A DNA stretch of 32,116 nt from JBGSPL01 sp964511435 (GCA_964511435.1 CAZEFH010000008.1:1-32116); one strand, 5' to 3'. Shown: positions 1 through 7,532, counted from the first letter of the stretch. Program-made: numbers and translations. The notes: a model not told the origin generated them from the letters alone.

Positions 1-1
1 G

Positions 2-2131
2 CTTCTCGCCGGTCTTGGCATTGATACTATTGAAGATTTGCTTTGGCACCTACCTCGTAGGTGGGAAGATTATTCAAATATACTGCCAATTGGTCAGGTG
101 AAGATAAGTCAGACCGTAACTGTCAGGGGTAGGGTGGCTCAGATAGAAAACCGTCGGATTCGTGGCGGTCGCTACTTGACTCAAGGGGTTATTAACGATG
201 AGACAGGGCTACTCAAGGTGGTGTGGTTTAATCAGCCGTTTCTCACAAAAAATATCCACGTTGATGACGAGGTAATGGTAGCTGGGGTTGTAGAATTTAA
301 TTATGGCGCCATCCAGATGACCAGTCCAAGCTATGAAAAAATTACTAGCGATGATGGCACGGCGACTCATGTTGGTCGGATAGTACCAATTTATCCAGAG
401 ACCGCTGGTATTACTTCAAAGTGGTTGCGGGCAAAGATATTGCCACTAATGAAATACATTTACAGTATCAAGGATTACTTGCCTGAAACCGTGAAGAGAG
501 AAGAGGGGCTCATCGATCTCCCAGCCGCAATCCGTCAGATGCACTTTCCCGAGAATGAGGCTCAACTAGAAAAAGCTCGCGAGCGCATTGACTTTGACGA
601 GATGTTTCTTCTTCAGGCGGCGGTTCTAGGCAGTAAACAAAAGCTGAAACAAGACAAGGCAACTGTAGTGCCATTTAATGAGGAATTGATTAAATCATTT
701 GTCCAGGATCTTGGTTTCGAGCTTACTGTCGCACAGCGGAAGGCAGCCTGGGATATCTTGCAAGATATGGCGAAGGGCGAACCGATGAATCGGCTGCTTC
801 AGGGTGATGTCGGAAGCGGGAAAACCGTAGTGGCGACTATGGCGATGCTGGATGTGGCCGCATCGGGGGCTCAAGCGGTATTACTTTGCCCTACAGAAAT
901 CCTTGCAAAGCAGCACTACGCTAAAATTTCGAATATGCTTGCCACAGAAGAGATTCCAGTGGTACTACTCACTGGTAGTACTCCGAAAGAAGAGCGAACC
1001 CAGACTTTGACAAAAATTCGCGAGGGTGAGGCAAAGATTATTATTGGTACTCACGCCATCCTTGAGAAAAATGTTGAATTCTGGCGCCTGGCTCTAGCGA
1101 TTGTGGATGAGCAGCACCGTTTCGGAGTAGATCAGCGGGCCGCGCTTAAGAAAGAGAGTCTCGATGCGAAAACTTTACCACATTTTCTCGCTATGACTGC
1201 AACCCCGATCCCACGTACACTGTCGCTTACTGTTTATGGTGACCTAGATGTCTCAATTATTTATGAACTCCCCGCAGGAAGGCAGAAGGTTGTTACGCGA
1301 ATTGTACCGGAAGAAAAGAGAGCCGATAGTTATGAATTCGTAAGAAAACAAGTGACTGAAGGACGACAGGTATATGTTGTCTGCTCGCTCGTCGAATCTT
1401 CCAATCATCGTCATTCTGAACAAAGTGAAGAATCCAGAGATCCCGTGGTTTCTAGATCCTTCGTTAACACTCAGGATGACGGGAGAGAAATGGTTTTTGA
1501 TGTCACCGAAAAACCGAAACTCTCGGGGGCAGAAATTTCCGAGAATGAGCGAAAGTCAGTGATGGATGAGTACGAAAGGCTTAGAAAAGAGGTTTTTCCT
1601 GACATTCCAGTGGGCTACATACATGGTCAGATGAAAAATGATGAAAAGGAGCTAGCAATGAGTAGCTTCATTTCCGGTAAGACGAAGGTTCTCGTTTCAT
1701 CTTCTGTAATCGAAGTTGGGGTTGATGTACCAAATGCCTCAGTAATGATGATTGAAGACGCCGAGAGATTTGGCCTTGCTCAGCTACATCAATTCCGTGG
1801 TCGCGTTGGAAGAGGTAATCACCAGTCGTACTGTCTACTATTTACTAACTCGAAGAGTGATGTGGCGCAGCGGCGACTAGAGGCACTCGTGCACACTGAC
1901 AATGGCTTCAAGCTTGCTGATACTGATCTCGAAATTCGTGGTCCAGGAGATTTTATCGGCGGTCGTCAGCATGGACTTCCAGACATCCAAATGCGCAACT
2001 TTATGAATACAGCCCTAATCAGTCGTACCAGGGAAGCAGCCAAGCGGTTACTAGCGCACTACGAACTTAATGATTTCCCTTTACTTGCCGCAAAGGCCAG
2101 TAAATATCAGAGTGTCCTAACGTTGGAGTAA
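2..2131 (+). CDS. recG: ATP-dependent DNA helicase RecG (5' end outside window)
   Basis: RecG remodels stalled replication forks and Holliday junctions by ATP-driven branch migration. The frame is open from base 2 and already reads wedge-domain sequence (LLHLPRRWEDY-like), so the true start lies upstream, probably a few tens of codons. Visible motifs in order are an OB-fold wedge, Walker A GDVGSGKT (803-826), a DEQH box (1106-1117), TATPIPRTL, GVDVPNA, the arginine-finger motif QFRGRVGRG and the RecG C-terminal GPGDFIGGRQHG signature. Oddity: between the VCSLVE and GYIHGQMK helicase segments there are clearly more residues than in E. coli RecG, and part of this comes from a palindromic element at 1409-1481. 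The next gene starts 3 bases after the stop, so co-transcription with the HhH protein is likely. Identity is secure; only the N-terminus is missing. Confidence 0.97.
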   Translation, partial: LLAGLGIDTIEDLLWHLPRRWEDYSNILPIGQVKISQTVTVRGRVAQIENRRIRGGRYLTQGVINDETGLLKVVWFNQPFLTKNIHVDDEVMVAGVVEFNYGAIQMTSPSYEKITSDDGTATHVGRIVPIYPETAGITSKWLRAKILPLMKYIYSIKDYLPETVKREEGLIDLPAAIRQMHFPENEAQLEKARERIDFDEMFLLQAAVLGSKQKLKQDKATVVPFNEELIKSFVQDLGFELTVAQRKAAWDILQDMAKGEPMNRLLQGDVGSGKTVVATMAMLDVAASGAQAVLLCPTEILAKQHYAKISNMLATEEIPVVLLTGSTPKEERTQTLTKIREGEAKIIIGTHAILEKNVEFWRLALAIVDEQHRFGVDQRAALKKESLDAKTLPHFLAMTATPIPRTLSLTVYGDLDVSIIYELPAGRQKVVTRIVPEEKRADSYEFVRKQVTEGRQVYVVCSLVESSNHRHSEQSEESRDPVVSRSFVNTQDDGREMVFDVTEKPKLSGAEISENERKSVMDEYERLRKEVFPDIPVGYIHGQMKNDEKELAMSSFISGKTKVLVSSSVIEVGVDVPNASVMMIEDAERFGLAQLHQFRGRVGRGNHQSYCLLFTNSKSDVAQRRLEALVHTDNGFKLADTDLEIRGPGDFIGGRQHGLPDIQMRNFMNTALISRTREAAKRLLAHYELNDFPLLAAKASKYQSVLTLE
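1409..1481. repeat. palindromic element embedded in recG
   Basis: The left arm begins CGTCATTCTGA and the right arm ends TCAGGATGACG. Inner arms GAAGAATC and GATCCTTC also pair, giving about 30 bases of imperfect inverted repeat around a short centre. Its translation contains HSEQSEESR, a string often seen where this type of repeat is read through as protein. It closely resembles the element at 8176-8250. It keeps the recG frame open. Confidence 0.8.
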
Positions 2132-2134
2132 AAG

Positions 2135-2560
2135 ATGGATGAAGTCACACAGCAGACAGAGAAAGCGAAGAAAATTCGTGAACAGATCGGGATTCTGCTT
2201 GTTTGTGCCGTTCTTGCAGGTAGTGGCTATCTCTTGCTTCGAGATACGAAGTCGGCTCCAGTAAATTTTGTTGAAGGGAATAGTGCTTCTTCAAACGTAA
2301 GTGAGAAGTCTACTAATTCAAATATTAATTCTCAAACTACTTTGCAGTCTTCGAACGATAAAGTTTCCGGGAAAGTAAATATCAATACTGCCTCGCTTGA
2401 GGATCTCGATACATTACCCGGAATCGGACCGGCGACAGCGCAGAAAATCATTGATTATCGAGCGTCAAACGGCAGCTTCAAATCAATTGAAGAAATTGAT
2501 AACGTATCTGGTATTGGGCCGAGTAAATATAGTCAAATTAAAGATCTAATTTCGATATAG
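2135..2560 (+). CDS. ComEA-like membrane-anchored helix-hairpin-helix protein
   Basis: Probable DNA-binding protein of the ComEA type, which binds incoming double-stranded DNA outside the membrane during natural transformation. The 141-residue product has a short basic N-terminus, one membrane segment (about 19-36), a low-complexity Ser/Asn/Thr linker (about 40-78) and two helix-hairpin-helix units: VNINTAS...LPGIGPATAQKI at about 81-109 and SIEEIDNVSGIGPSKY at about 117-132. GIGP occurs in both hairpins. The start follows GGAG at the recG end, and the gene is 3 bases downstream of recG. No SLBB domain is visible, so it is a minimal ComEA form. A role in DNA uptake is inferred from family and anchor; no other competence gene lies in this window. 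Confidence 0.85.
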   Translation: MDEVTQQTEKAKKIREQIGILLVCAVLAGSGYLLLRDTKSAPVNFVEGNSASSNVSEKSTNSNINSQTTLQSSNDKVSGKVNINTASLEDLDTLPGIGPATAQKIIDYRASNGSFKSIEEIDNVSGIGPSKYSQIKDLISI

Positions 2561-2569
2561 GAGGTTAGG

Positions 2570-2932
2570 ATGAACGATTTCCAAAAACGGATAAAAAAGT
2601 ATTCCGAAGATCGGAATTGGGGACAATTTCATAACCCAAAGGACCTACTTCTTGGGATTGTTGAGGAAGTGGGAGAAATCCGAAATATAGTGAAATGGGA
2701 GCAAGACGCAGAAAAACTACATCAAGTACTCTTAGATAATCGAGATGAGTTTGAAGACAATATTGGAGATCTATATTGGTTCTTGGCGCTACTTGCGAAT
2801 AGTTGTGATATTGACATTGATGAAGCAATTGACAAGGTTATAAAGAGCAACGAGAAGAGATTTCCTATCAGTGACGTAAAGGATAATCATACAAACCGTT
2901 ATTTAGGCGGCAAAGACAAGCAATACGAATAA
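2570..2932 (+). CDS. MazG-like nucleotide pyrophosphohydrolase
   Basis: A 120-residue all-alpha protein of the MazG/dUTPase-like NTP pyrophosphohydrolase type, which hydrolyses nucleoside triphosphates to monophosphates and PPi for pool cleaning. The metal-binding signature is visible as EEVGE at about 32-36, followed by DEFEDNIGDLYWFL at about 59-72, which supplies the second acidic cluster. The size fits single-domain MazG-like enzymes rather than the two-domain E. coli form. A strong GGAGG lies just before the ATG, 9 bases after the upstream stop, so it is likely in the recG operon. The substrate (dCTP, dUTP or a damaged nucleotide) cannot be told from the sequence. Confidence 0.82.
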   Translation: MNDFQKRIKKYSEDRNWGQFHNPKDLLLGIVEEVGEIRNIVKWEQDAEKLHQVLLDNRDEFEDNIGDLYWFLALLANSCDIDIDEAIDKVIKSNEKRFPISDVKDNHTNRYLGGKDKQYE

Positions 2933-2941
2933 ATCCTTCGG

Positions 2942-2970
2942 TTGAAAAGCGCTCAAAAATATAGTAAGAT
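2942..2970 (+). promoter_or_regulatory. sigma70-type promoter ahead of tRNA-Leu/trxA
   Basis: TTGAAA at 2942-2947, a 17-base spacer and TAAGAT at 2965-2970. It lies immediately after the MazG-like gene and points at the tRNA and trxA. Confidence 0.65.
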
Positions 2971-2994
2971 AGTCAGGCTTCACTTAGTTGGGGC

Positions 2995-3028
2995 CCCCGA
3001 AAAACCGCAGGTTTTATGGGGAAAGGAG
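2995..3028 (+). promoter_or_regulatory. leader hairpin abutting a strong Shine-Dalgarno
   Basis: CCCC (2995-2998) and AAAACC (3001-3006) pair with GGTTTT (3010-3015) and GGGG (3018-3021), with small bulges. The SD AAAGGAG (3022-3028) starts one base after the stem. The hairpin lies in the transcript leader of the micro-ORF at 3034. Confidence 0.45.
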
Positions 3029-3033
3029 TAATC

Positions 3034-3078
3034 GTGAAAAGCAAAAGCATTTACTATTTAGTAATATGTGACAGCTAG
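3034..3078 (+). CDS. 14-codon micro-ORF before tRNA-Leu
   Basis: A GTG start 5 bases after AAAGGAG opens a 14-residue frame, MKSKSIYYLVICDS, ending in TAG. It ends 16 bases before the tRNA and lies between a good promoter and the tRNA. No homology is recognisable. The SD and spacing are as good as for real genes nearby, so translation is plausible, but the function is unknown: a leader peptide, or a chance ORF after an SD left by a lost gene. Confidence 0.35.
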   Translation: MKSKSIYYLVICDS

Positions 3079-3094
3079 TAGCGTATTACGACGT

Positions 3095-3181
3095 GCCTCG
3101 GTGGCGGAATTGGTATACGCGCTAGTCTTAGGAACTAGTGCCTTAATCGGCTTGCGAGTTCGAGTCTCGCCCGAGGCACCA
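3095..3181 (+). tRNA. tRNA-Leu (anticodon UAG), CCA encoded
   Basis: Class II tRNA of 87 bases. The acceptor arms GCCTCGG (3095-3101) and CCGAGGC (3171-3177) pair perfectly, followed by discriminator A and encoded CCA (3179-3181). The anticodon stem CTAGT/ACTAG holds loop CTTAGGA, giving anticodon TAG, which reads CUN leucine codons. A long variable arm follows, then the T arm with GTTCGAGTC. Flanking bases CGACGTG and CACGTCG can extend the acceptor stem in the precursor. Confidence 0.96.
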
Positions 3182-3253
3182 CGTCGCAGCTAGTCCGCAG
3201 CTTACTTATTTTGCTAACACAAAATATTTCAGCTTGCTACTGCTGCTCCTCTT

Positions 3254-3282
3254 CCGACAAAATCCGTTCTGCATTTTGTCGG
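3254..3282 (+). promoter_or_regulatory. stem-loop in the trxA leader
   Basis: CCGACAAAAT (3254-3263) pairs perfectly with ATTTTGTCGG (3273-3282) around a 9-base loop, 32 bases before the trxA start. There is no T-run after it, so it looks more like an mRNA-stabilising or processing hairpin than a terminator. Confidence 0.5.
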
Positions 3283-3314
3283 GACCGGGGGGAGTAAAAA
3301 TAAAGGAGGATGTA

Positions 3315-3632
3315 ATGTTACACGTAACAGATGAAAACTTCGAAGCAGAAGTTCTAAAAAGCGAAATTCCAGTAATTGTTGATTTCTTTGCTGAGTGGTG
3401 TGGACCATGTAAGATGATGGGGCCAATCTTTGAAGAAGTTGGACCGAAATATGAAGGTAAGGTAAAGTTCGTCAAACTTAATGTGGACGAAGCTCGCGAA
3501 AGTGCAATGAAATATGGTGTGATGAGCATCCCGACCGTAATATCTTTCAAGGGTGGCGAAAACGTCAGTACTCTTGTGGGACTACAGGATGAAACTGCAC
3601 TTACCGCCGCGGCAGAAGCCTTACTAAAATAG
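3315..3632 (+). CDS. trxA: thioredoxin
   Basis: Small cytoplasmic disulfide reductase that passes electrons to ribonucleotide reductase, peroxiredoxins and other targets. The 105-residue product has the active site WCGPC at residues 28-32 and the conserved cis-proline in SIPT at 71-74, and matches the usual length of the family. The ATG at 3315 is chosen because AAAGGAGG (3302-3309) lies directly before it; a longer in-frame reading from 3234 would run through the leader hairpin. The gene follows tRNA-Leu and is closed by a hairpin at 3642-3662, although tig may be reached by read-through. Confidence 0.97.
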   Translation: MLHVTDENFEAEVLKSEIPVIVDFFAEWCGPCKMMGPIFEEVGPKYEGKVKFVKLNVDEARESAMKYGVMSIPTVISFKGGENVSTLVGLQDETALTAAAEALLK

Positions 3633-3641
3633 TAAACATTT

Positions 3642-3666
3642 ATCCCCGCGGCTCGCGGGGATCTTT
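3642..3666 (+). terminator. hairpin between trxA and tig
   Basis: ATCCCCGCG pairs with CGCGGGGAT around GCT, followed by the short run CTTTAT. It is GC-strong with a weak U-tract, so partial termination or attenuation before tig is more likely than a full stop. Confidence 0.6.
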
Positions 3667-3678
3667 ATAGGAGAACAG

Positions 3679-4965
3679 ATGAAGGTAGTAAAAGAAGTCC
3701 TCTCGGACGGCAAGGTAAAATTAACTATTGAGGTTGAGGCAGGTAAAATAGCTCTCGCTTCAGATGAAGTCTACAAGAAGCTTGTAGAAGCGGTGAAGAT
3801 TCCTGGCTTTCGACCTGGCAAGGCACCGAAGAATCTAGTAGAGAAAGAAGTCGGCGCAGAGAGATTTGAGGCCGAAATACTTGATATTCTACTTCCCCAG
3901 ACTTATTACGAAGCAGTGATGCAAGAAGGCCTTGAAGTTGTTGGTGCTCCAGAAGTGAAAATGGTGAAGTTTGTGCCTTCTGATGGCCTTACCTACGAGG
4001 CAACCGTGGAGACCATGCCCGAAATTAAGATTCCAGACCTGAGTAAGATTTCCGTGAAACGTGAGAAAGTTGTAGTCGACAAGAAGGAAGTACAGGAAGT
4101 TATCGATGATCTTGCAAAACAGCTCCAGAAGTATGAAAAAGTTGAGCGCGCCGCCAAGAGCGGGGACCGAGTCGAAATCGACTTTGAAGGATTTCTAAAG
4201 GGACTTCCTTTCGATGGGGGAAAGAGCCAAAATCATCCGCTGGTTCTGGGTTCAGGTTCCTTTATTCCGGGCTTCGAAGAACAGTTAGAAGGTGTGAAAG
4301 CCGGCGACGAAAAAGAAATCGAAGTTACTTTCCCCAAGGATTATCATGCCGAGAATCTGAAGGGCGAGAAGGTTACCTTCAAGGTCAAAGTTCATACAGT
4401 TGAGGAAATTATTCTGCCTGAGATTACTGATGCCTTTGTTAAGGAAGTAGGTCCTTTCAAAGATCTCGAGGCCCTAAAAGCTGATATTGAGAAGCAGCTT
4501 CTCTTTACTAAGGAAACCCAGGAACGTCATCGTCTTGAGGATGCTATCCTTGCCGCAATTGCAGAGAAATCTAAATTCAACGTTCCGGAGAGTCTGGTTC
4601 ATCAAGAGCAGCATCGTTTGCTTCACGAAGCAGAAAATAATTTGATGCAGCAGGGCATCCAGATGGATCAGTATCTAGAGATGATTAAGAAAACTCGAGA
4701 GGACATCGAAGAAGAAATGAAGCCAGAGGCCGAGAAGCGAGTGAAAGTAGGTATGCTTCTAACTCAGATCGCGAAAGATGGGAAATATACCGCTACCGAA
4801 GCTGAAATCAAGAAGGCGATAGATGATCGTATCCAGAACTATCCCGAAGCTCAGGCCGAGGAAGCACGTAAATACTATGAGTCACATGATGGTAAGCATT
4901 CGCTAGAGAATGCCATCATCGGCAACAAGGTTCTCGACTACATCATCGAAACTTGTGCAAAATAA
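3679..4965 (+). CDS. tig: trigger factor, ribosome-associated chaperone and peptidyl-prolyl isomerase
   Basis: Binds the ribosome near the polypeptide exit and shields nascent chains. The 428-residue protein shows the N-terminal ribosome-docking loop GFRPGKAP at about 43-50, an FKBP-type isomerase domain from about 160 to 245 (GDRVEIDFEGF, then FIPGFEEQLEGVKAG) and a long helical C-terminal substrate cradle. Length is normal for the family. The ATG follows TAGGAG. It is preceded by the trxA hairpin and followed by a strong terminator, so it may be the last gene of its unit. tig near clpP is a common arrangement, although here three accessory genes separate them. Confidence 0.96.
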   Translation: MKVVKEVLSDGKVKLTIEVEAGKIALASDEVYKKLVEAVKIPGFRPGKAPKNLVEKEVGAERFEAEILDILLPQTYYEAVMQEGLEVVGAPEVKMVKFVPSDGLTYEATVETMPEIKIPDLSKISVKREKVVVDKKEVQEVIDDLAKQLQKYEKVERAAKSGDRVEIDFEGFLKGLPFDGGKSQNHPLVLGSGSFIPGFEEQLEGVKAGDEKEIEVTFPKDYHAENLKGEKVTFKVKVHTVEEIILPEITDAFVKEVGPFKDLEALKADIEKQLLFTKETQERHRLEDAILAAIAEKSKFNVPESLVHQEQHRLLHEAENNLMQQGIQMDQYLEMIKKTREDIEEEMKPEAEKRVKVGMLLTQIAKDGKYTATEAEIKKAIDDRIQNYPEAQAEEARKYYESHDGKHSLENAIIGNKVLDYIIETCAK

Positions 4966-4977
4966 ATAATTGTCTTT

Positions 4978-5004
4978 GAAAAAGAGCCCCTCGGGGCTCT
5001 TTTG
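4978..5004. terminator. intrinsic terminator after tig, possibly bidirectional
   Basis: AAAAGAGCCCC pairs with GGGGCTCTTTT around TC, with a T-run after it on the plus strand and an A-run before it. It therefore can end both tig and the convergent minus-strand gene at 5005-5325. Confidence 0.88.
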
Positions 5005-5325
5005 TTATCTATTTTGAAGTTGTCTTCTGAGTATAGTATGGGCAACAGAATCCTCTACGGCGCGACGAATCCCTCGAGCGCTAGTGATTGTGATTAGGTC
5101 ACCATGTAAAAGTTGGTTGTTGGTGTCATGGTCATACTTACCGGCATTGACGTTGTCTAGAAGCCAGTAGATAGACTCGGTTACCTGAGCGGCAGGGTAT
5201 TCTTTGCCTATGTCATTCCGAATAGTTCCAGCAGCCTCTATCTTGGCAATCAAATCTTCTACGTCTTCGTCAGCGGCGAAATGTTCTTGTTCCGTGGGTT
5301 GGTTTCGAATTTGTTCTTCTTCCAT
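5005..5325 (-). CDS. small acidic protein of unknown function
   Basis: A 106-residue protein with an acidic, Gln/Glu-rich N-terminus (MEEEQIRNQPTEQEH, then DEDVEDL) and a more basic C-terminus ending RRQLQNR. No signal peptide, membrane segment or known motif is visible. It is convergent with tig and shares its terminator. No SD precedes the ATG. Instead a -10-like TAGATT ends 6 bases before the ATG with TTGCGC 17 bases further up, which is the arrangement of a leaderless message starting at the A of ATG. The reading frame and promoter support a real gene. I do not recognise the family. Confidence 0.62.
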   Translation of the reverse strand: MEEEQIRNQPTEQEHFAADEDVEDLIAKIEAAGTIRNDIGKEYPAAQVTESIYWLLDNVNAGKYDHDTNNQLLHGDLITITSARGIRRAVEDSVAHTILRRQLQNR

Positions 5326-5331
5326 AGCTAT

Positions 5332-5360
5332 AATCTAGCCGATTACGCGGTATTGCGCAA
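5332..5360 (-). promoter_or_regulatory. minus-strand promoter for a probable leaderless gene
   Basis: Read on the minus strand: TTGCGC at 5360-5355, a 17-base spacer, and TAGATT at 5337-5332. The start codon of the 106-residue gene lies 6 bases downstream. Confidence 0.55.
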
Positions 5361-5379
5361 GTAAATAGCTCTTGTTGTT

Positions 5380-5408
5380 TTGACTCTCCGTTGATATATT
5401 TATAGTAA
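5380..5408 (+). promoter_or_regulatory. plus-strand promoter for the membrane-protein pair
   Basis: TTGACT at 5380-5385 and TAGTAA at 5403-5408 with a 17-base spacer; TATAGT at 5401 is an alternative -10. It is divergent from the minus-strand promoter about 20 bases away, and the SD GGGAGGGG follows directly. Confidence 0.5.
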
Positions 5409-5420
5409 CAGGGAGGGGAA

Positions 5421-6431
5421 ATGAGCGAATTTGACGATACTACACCACCGGAGCTAAACGAAGTACCAACACCAGAAGGCACGGAACTTAACGTACCAGG
5501 AGCCCAGGACTCTCAAGTACAGGAAGTTTCTGACCAGATTGGTGCTGAAACTAATTACATAAATCCAAACGAGGTAACACCACTAGCCGAGAAAGCAGTT
5601 AGTGCTGGAGGTAAAGCCTGGATATGGTGGACTGTTGCTGGGGTTATAACTACGCTAGTTATTGCTATTGGTGGATTATTATATTTTTATCAGGTGAAAG
5701 GGCCACAAACATCGGGCAATACCACTACTACCAGCTCAACCACTGGTTCAAGTAAAAAGACAAATTTTGGCATCAACACAGGGCTTAAAGCAGTGAATTA
5801 TTCGAAGGCAGAGTTAAATAAAATTGCAACCACGATAAACAATTCCCTGTATACATATTGGGACGTTAAATCGGGTGGTATCTTTAGTGAAGTTGTTCGA
5901 GATATATCACAATCGGGTGACACAGATGTTCAGATATCTAGAAACCATGAAAGTGTTTCGAACGCGTCATTCCAGACTGCTACAACGGTGTATGAAGGTC
6001 ACTTTGAAATAAGACACGAATATTATATCGGTGATAAGTTTAAGCCATTGCAAGATGAGTTTCAGGAAATTGATGGGGATAATGTAAAGAAACAACCGGG
6101 GTATAAAGAAGCACTTGCAAATGCATCAAAGTTTTTCTCTGCAATGGCCGGAAAGCAAATAAGTACTAAAGATCTCGAAAATAATTCTATAAGAATTGGC
6201 TATTATCAAGGAGCAGGTTCCGAGTATTCTGTTAAATTTGCTGTTAGGCGTTTTGTGTTTGATATAGTTGATAGTTCGGGGGCAGTGTGGAATTTTCAAC
6301 ATAAAATTGATAAAAACAATGAGTCGAAGTATCCGGTGGAAATTTATGTAAACTTAGATGAAAAACCATTGGATTATCTTACTGGAGAACAGCTTAAAAA
6401 ATATCAACAGATAACAGGGAAATCATCTTAA
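5421..6431 (+). CDS. single-pass membrane protein with conserved acidic N-terminal module
   Basis: A 336-residue protein not assigned to a family. Residues 1-66 form an acidic, Pro/Glu/Thr-rich cytoplasmic tail with GAETNYINP and PLAEKAVSAGGKAW. A membrane segment spans about 67-90, beginning with the aromatic string WIWWTVAGV. A Ser/Thr-rich spacer follows (about 97-111), then an exported domain of about 220 residues with many Tyr, Lys and Asp and no cysteine motif. The SD GGGAGGGG precedes the ATG. The next gene repeats the N-terminal module with a different outer domain, so the pair looks like a lineage-specific surface family. Topology with the N-terminus inside is inferred from the lack of a signal peptide and the position of the anchor. 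Confidence 0.75.
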   Translation: MSEFDDTTPPELNEVPTPEGTELNVPGAQDSQVQEVSDQIGAETNYINPNEVTPLAEKAVSAGGKAWIWWTVAGVITTLVIAIGGLLYFYQVKGPQTSGNTTTTSSTTGSSKKTNFGINTGLKAVNYSKAELNKIATTINNSLYTYWDVKSGGIFSEVVRDISQSGDTDVQISRNHESVSNASFQTATTVYEGHFEIRHEYYIGDKFKPLQDEFQEIDGDNVKKQPGYKEALANASKFFSAMAGKQISTKDLENNSIRIGYYQGAGSEYSVKFAVRRFVFDIVDSSGAVWNFQHKIDKNNESKYPVEIYVNLDEKPLDYLTGEQLKKYQQITGKSS

Positions 6432-6457
6432 CAAGTTTTTTGTTAAATGGAGAAACC

Positions 6458-7463
6458 ATGGATCCAAACACTCAACCACCATCAGTAGATACTGATTCTG
6501 TAGTACCAGAAGGTACAGAAACATATGTAGCTCCAGCAGAAGATTCTCATGCTGCAGAAGTAGGAGAGAAAACTGGAGCAGAAACTCAGTGGATTAACCC
6601 TGAACAAGTAAAGCCACTAGCTCAAGCTGCCGTAAATGCAGGAGGCAAAGCCTGGCTATGGTGGACCGTTGCAGGTGTGACTACAACCGTTGTATTGCTA
6701 TTAGGAGTAAACTATTACTTTTATAGAGTAAAGGGTACTGATGTAACGAGTAACAAGACAACTGGTAATACTGCCCAAGGGACAACGAACAGCACTCAAA
6801 ATGTGAGTCTGCCGTATACTTTCAAAAAAAACCGGTCTAGCCTTTGTTGATGACTATATCGCTAAAAACAAGACCAAGGACACGGTTTTACTTCTAGATA
6901 AAACATTCACGCTTGATGAGAAATCGAAAACGGTTTCAGGGGAGCAGACTTATTATAGGAATGATTATAAAGATAGTATCTTTGAATGGGCCATATACAC
7001 TACAGTAGGGACTAGTACTCTGCCAGATAGTGGTAGTGGTACTTTTGAAAATAAAGAATATCCGACATATGGCGTGGAAGTTTTGGCACAAAGACCAGTA
7101 GTGCCAATCAGTGAAAGATCAAGATCAAATACCTATGCAAATGATCCTCTTAATAAGTTTAGATATCTTATATGGCCGGATTATCTCTCGGGTCAGTTCA
7201 TAGATAGTGATGGTAGGCCTATGCAAGCAGAAGAACCTTCAGAAAAATATCTTGATGCGAAGAATGGAGTTGTAAGTTTTCATACTAGAAGCGAAGACGA
7301 TTTCAAGACAATTGGTTTTTGGACTGGTAGGTCTCTTTCTAAAGAAATAACCGAAGGTCGCCCATCTACTCTTGCTAAACCTTTTATCATTATGCCATCC
7401 GGGAATACGCAGAAGCTAAATCAAGTAAGAGTAATACTTTACGCAGATGTAACAAAAATATAG
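6458..7463 (+). pseudogene. paralogous membrane-anchored protein, frame broken at an A8 run
   Basis: From ATG 6458 (SD GGAG at 6449-6452) the frame encodes a module like the upstream gene's: PEGTE, GAETQWINP, PLAQAAVNAGGKAW, then the anchor WLWWTVAGV at about 67-90. At eight A residues (6824-6831) the frame runs into a TGA at 6848-6850. With one A fewer, reading continues without a stop to the TAG at 7461-7463 and gives about 334 residues, nearly the length of the upstream paralogue (336). The outer domain differs from that of the neighbour. The break may be a sequencing or assembly error, a genuine mutation, or an on/off switch at the homopolymer. It is listed as broken because the DNA as given does not encode the whole protein. 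A terminator follows at 7479. Confidence 0.75.
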
Positions 7464-7478
7464 TTAATTGATATTAAT

Positions 7479-7504
7479 AAAGACCGGCGGCTGCCGGTCT
7501 TTTT
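7479..7504 (+). terminator. intrinsic terminator ending the membrane-protein pair
   Basis: AAAGACCGGC pairs with GCCGGTCTTT around GGCT and runs into TTTTT. A textbook intrinsic terminator. Confidence 0.92.
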
Positions 7505-7523
7505 CTTTTCTATATTCTATATG

Positions 7524-7532
7524 TGATAAAAT
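7524..7532 (+). promoter_or_regulatory. extended -10 promoter for clpP
   Basis: TG at 7524-7525, one base, then TAAAAT at 7527-7532. No good -35 is visible, as expected for an extended -10 promoter. It follows the terminator at 7479 and is 28 bases before the clpP start. Confidence 0.55.

Noticed and set aside
1374..1562. 62-residue plus-strand frame within recG, over the palindromic element
   Set aside because: recG is uninterrupted in its own frame, and the second frame only reflects the repeat.
2980..3181. tmRNA at the GGGG-hairpin, SD micro-ORF and tRNA segment
   Set aside because: The 3' part is a complete tRNA-Leu with D arm and UAG anticodon, and no Ala-type acceptor with G-U pair or tag ending in LAA is present.
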